Assembly: GCA_030446525.1 (NCBI GenBank)
Contig: JAUJNC010000094.1
Location: forward strand, 1 to 14,778
DNA from: Armatimonadaceae bacterium
GTDB taxonomy: Bacteria; Armatimonadota; Armatimonadia; Armatimonadales; Armatimonadaceae
Direction: 5' to 3'
DNA length: 14,778 bases
Each line of letters starts with the position of its first letter. The stretch's first letter is position 1. A program made the position numbers and the translations under genes. This document shows, one piece after another, positions 14,177 to 14,778 of this stretch. The notes beneath the pieces were generated by a model. That model saw nothing but the letters and a program-made list of their open reading frames with translations, made no database searches and was not told the DNA's origin.

Positions 14177-14778
14177 TCACAAGGTCCGAAGGTGGAAGCC
14201 GCCGTCGACGTTGAAGACCTCGCCCGTGGAGAACGGGAAATCGCCCCGCGCGATGGCCGCCACGGCGCGCCCGATGTCGGAGGGCTCCCCCCAGCGCCGG
14301 ATCGGCCAGGCGCCCTCGGCGATCATCCGGTCGTATTTCTCCTTGACCGGGCCGGTCATGTCGGTGGCGATCACCCCGGGCCGTATCTCGTACACCCTGA
14401 TCCCATACTCCGCCAGCCGCGCCGCGAACAGGGCGGTCATCATGGCGAGCCCCGCCTTGGCGACGCAGTAGTCGCCCCGGTTCACCGACGCCGTGTACGC
14501 CGAGATCGACGTGATGGTCACGATGCGCGGTCTCGGCGCGTCCGGGTCGTCTTCCGCCTGCCGGATCATCTGCCGGGCGACGCGCTGCGTCAGGAAGTAC
14601 GGCCCCTTGAGGTTGACGCCCATTATCCGGTCGAACGACTCCTCGCCCGCGTCCAGGATGTCGGCGCGGACGTGGGGCGCGACCCCGGCGTTGTTCACCA
14701 GCAGGTCGATGCGGCCGTAGGCGTCGAGCGCCGCCCCTACCAGCCGCTCCCGGTCGCCGGGCAGGGACACGTCGGCCT
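14177..14778 (-). CDS. Short-chain dehydrogenase/reductase (SDR), N-terminus outside the window
   Basis: The frame runs off the right edge. The dinucleotide-binding TGxxxGxG block lies outside, but the rest of a classical SDR is present: LLVNNAG, a catalytic Ser in TSISAY, the YxxxK pair in GDYCVAK (Ser 13 residues before Tyr, as expected), RPGVIATDM, and a C-terminal [14 protein letters not shown]. SDRs of this type interconvert alcohols and ketones with NAD(P)H and are often annotated as 3-oxoacyl-ACP reductase without proof. The stop lies 12 bases before the PhyH start, so the product probably acts on the same small molecule as PhyH; that is inference. Confidence 0.9.
   Translation of the reverse strand, partial: ADVSLPGDRERLVGAALDAYGRIDLLVNNAGVAPHVRADILDAGEESFDRIMGVNLKGPYFLTQRVARQMIRQAEDDPDAPRPRIVTITSISAYTASVNRGDYCVAKAGLAMMTALFAARLAEYGIRVYEIRPGVIATDMTGPVKEKYDRMIAEGAWPIRRWGEPSDIGRAVAAIARGDFPFSTGEVFNVDGGFHLRTL

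Noticed and set aside
1..14778. tRNA, rRNA, CRISPR array, transposase or integrase genes
   Set aside because: No tRNA-like cloverleaf, rRNA segment, regular spacer-repeat array or recombinase motif was found on either strand by eye.

Overview
The window is GC-rich, densely packed bacterial DNA with strong GAGG/GGAGG-type ribosome binding sites and some GTG/TTG starts. It encodes O2-dependent enzymes (an aromatic amino acid hydroxylase and a PhyH-type dioxygenase), so an aerobic heterotroph is likely. The mix of PhyH, SDR, secreted S9 peptidase and amidohydrolase genes would fit Armatimonadota, Planctomycetota or Chloroflexota, but the sequence alone does not decide the phylum.

Layout. (1) 1-5026, plus strand: a tight five-gene run of a partial aromatic amino acid hydroxylase, a lipoyl E2 acyltransferase, EtfB, EtfA and an ACMSD-type amidohydrolase. 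It looks like an oxidative catabolic operon cut by the left edge. (2) 5092-6612: a promoter, a yybP-ykoY (Mn2+) riboswitch, an overlapping intrinsic terminator and a CaCA-family cation antiporter. The P1 stem and the terminator compete for the same bases, so Mn2+ should switch on a predicted Mn2+ exporter. (3) 6674-7395: two small unrecognised proteins, the second Gly/Asp-rich with a G9 tract. (4) 7446-10316, minus: a secreted S9 prolyl-oligopeptidase-like gene interrupted by one in-frame amber codon. (5) 10392-11809, minus: an AI-2E/PerM-family membrane protein whose 5' end is tandemly duplicated (170 bp, 15 differences, all transversions). (6) 11810-12349: noncoding DNA with several strong inverted repeats. 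(7) 12350-14778, minus: an SDR gene and a PhyH gene in one operon, followed by a lower-GC VapBC-like toxin-antitoxin pair lying between two copies of the PhyH 3' end.

The best-supported regulatory system is the Mn2+ riboswitch/antiporter unit. The main oddities are the altered active-site residues in the E2 and EtfA proteins of one operon, the toxin-antitoxin cassette framed by a duplicated gene end, and the transversion-only tandem duplication.
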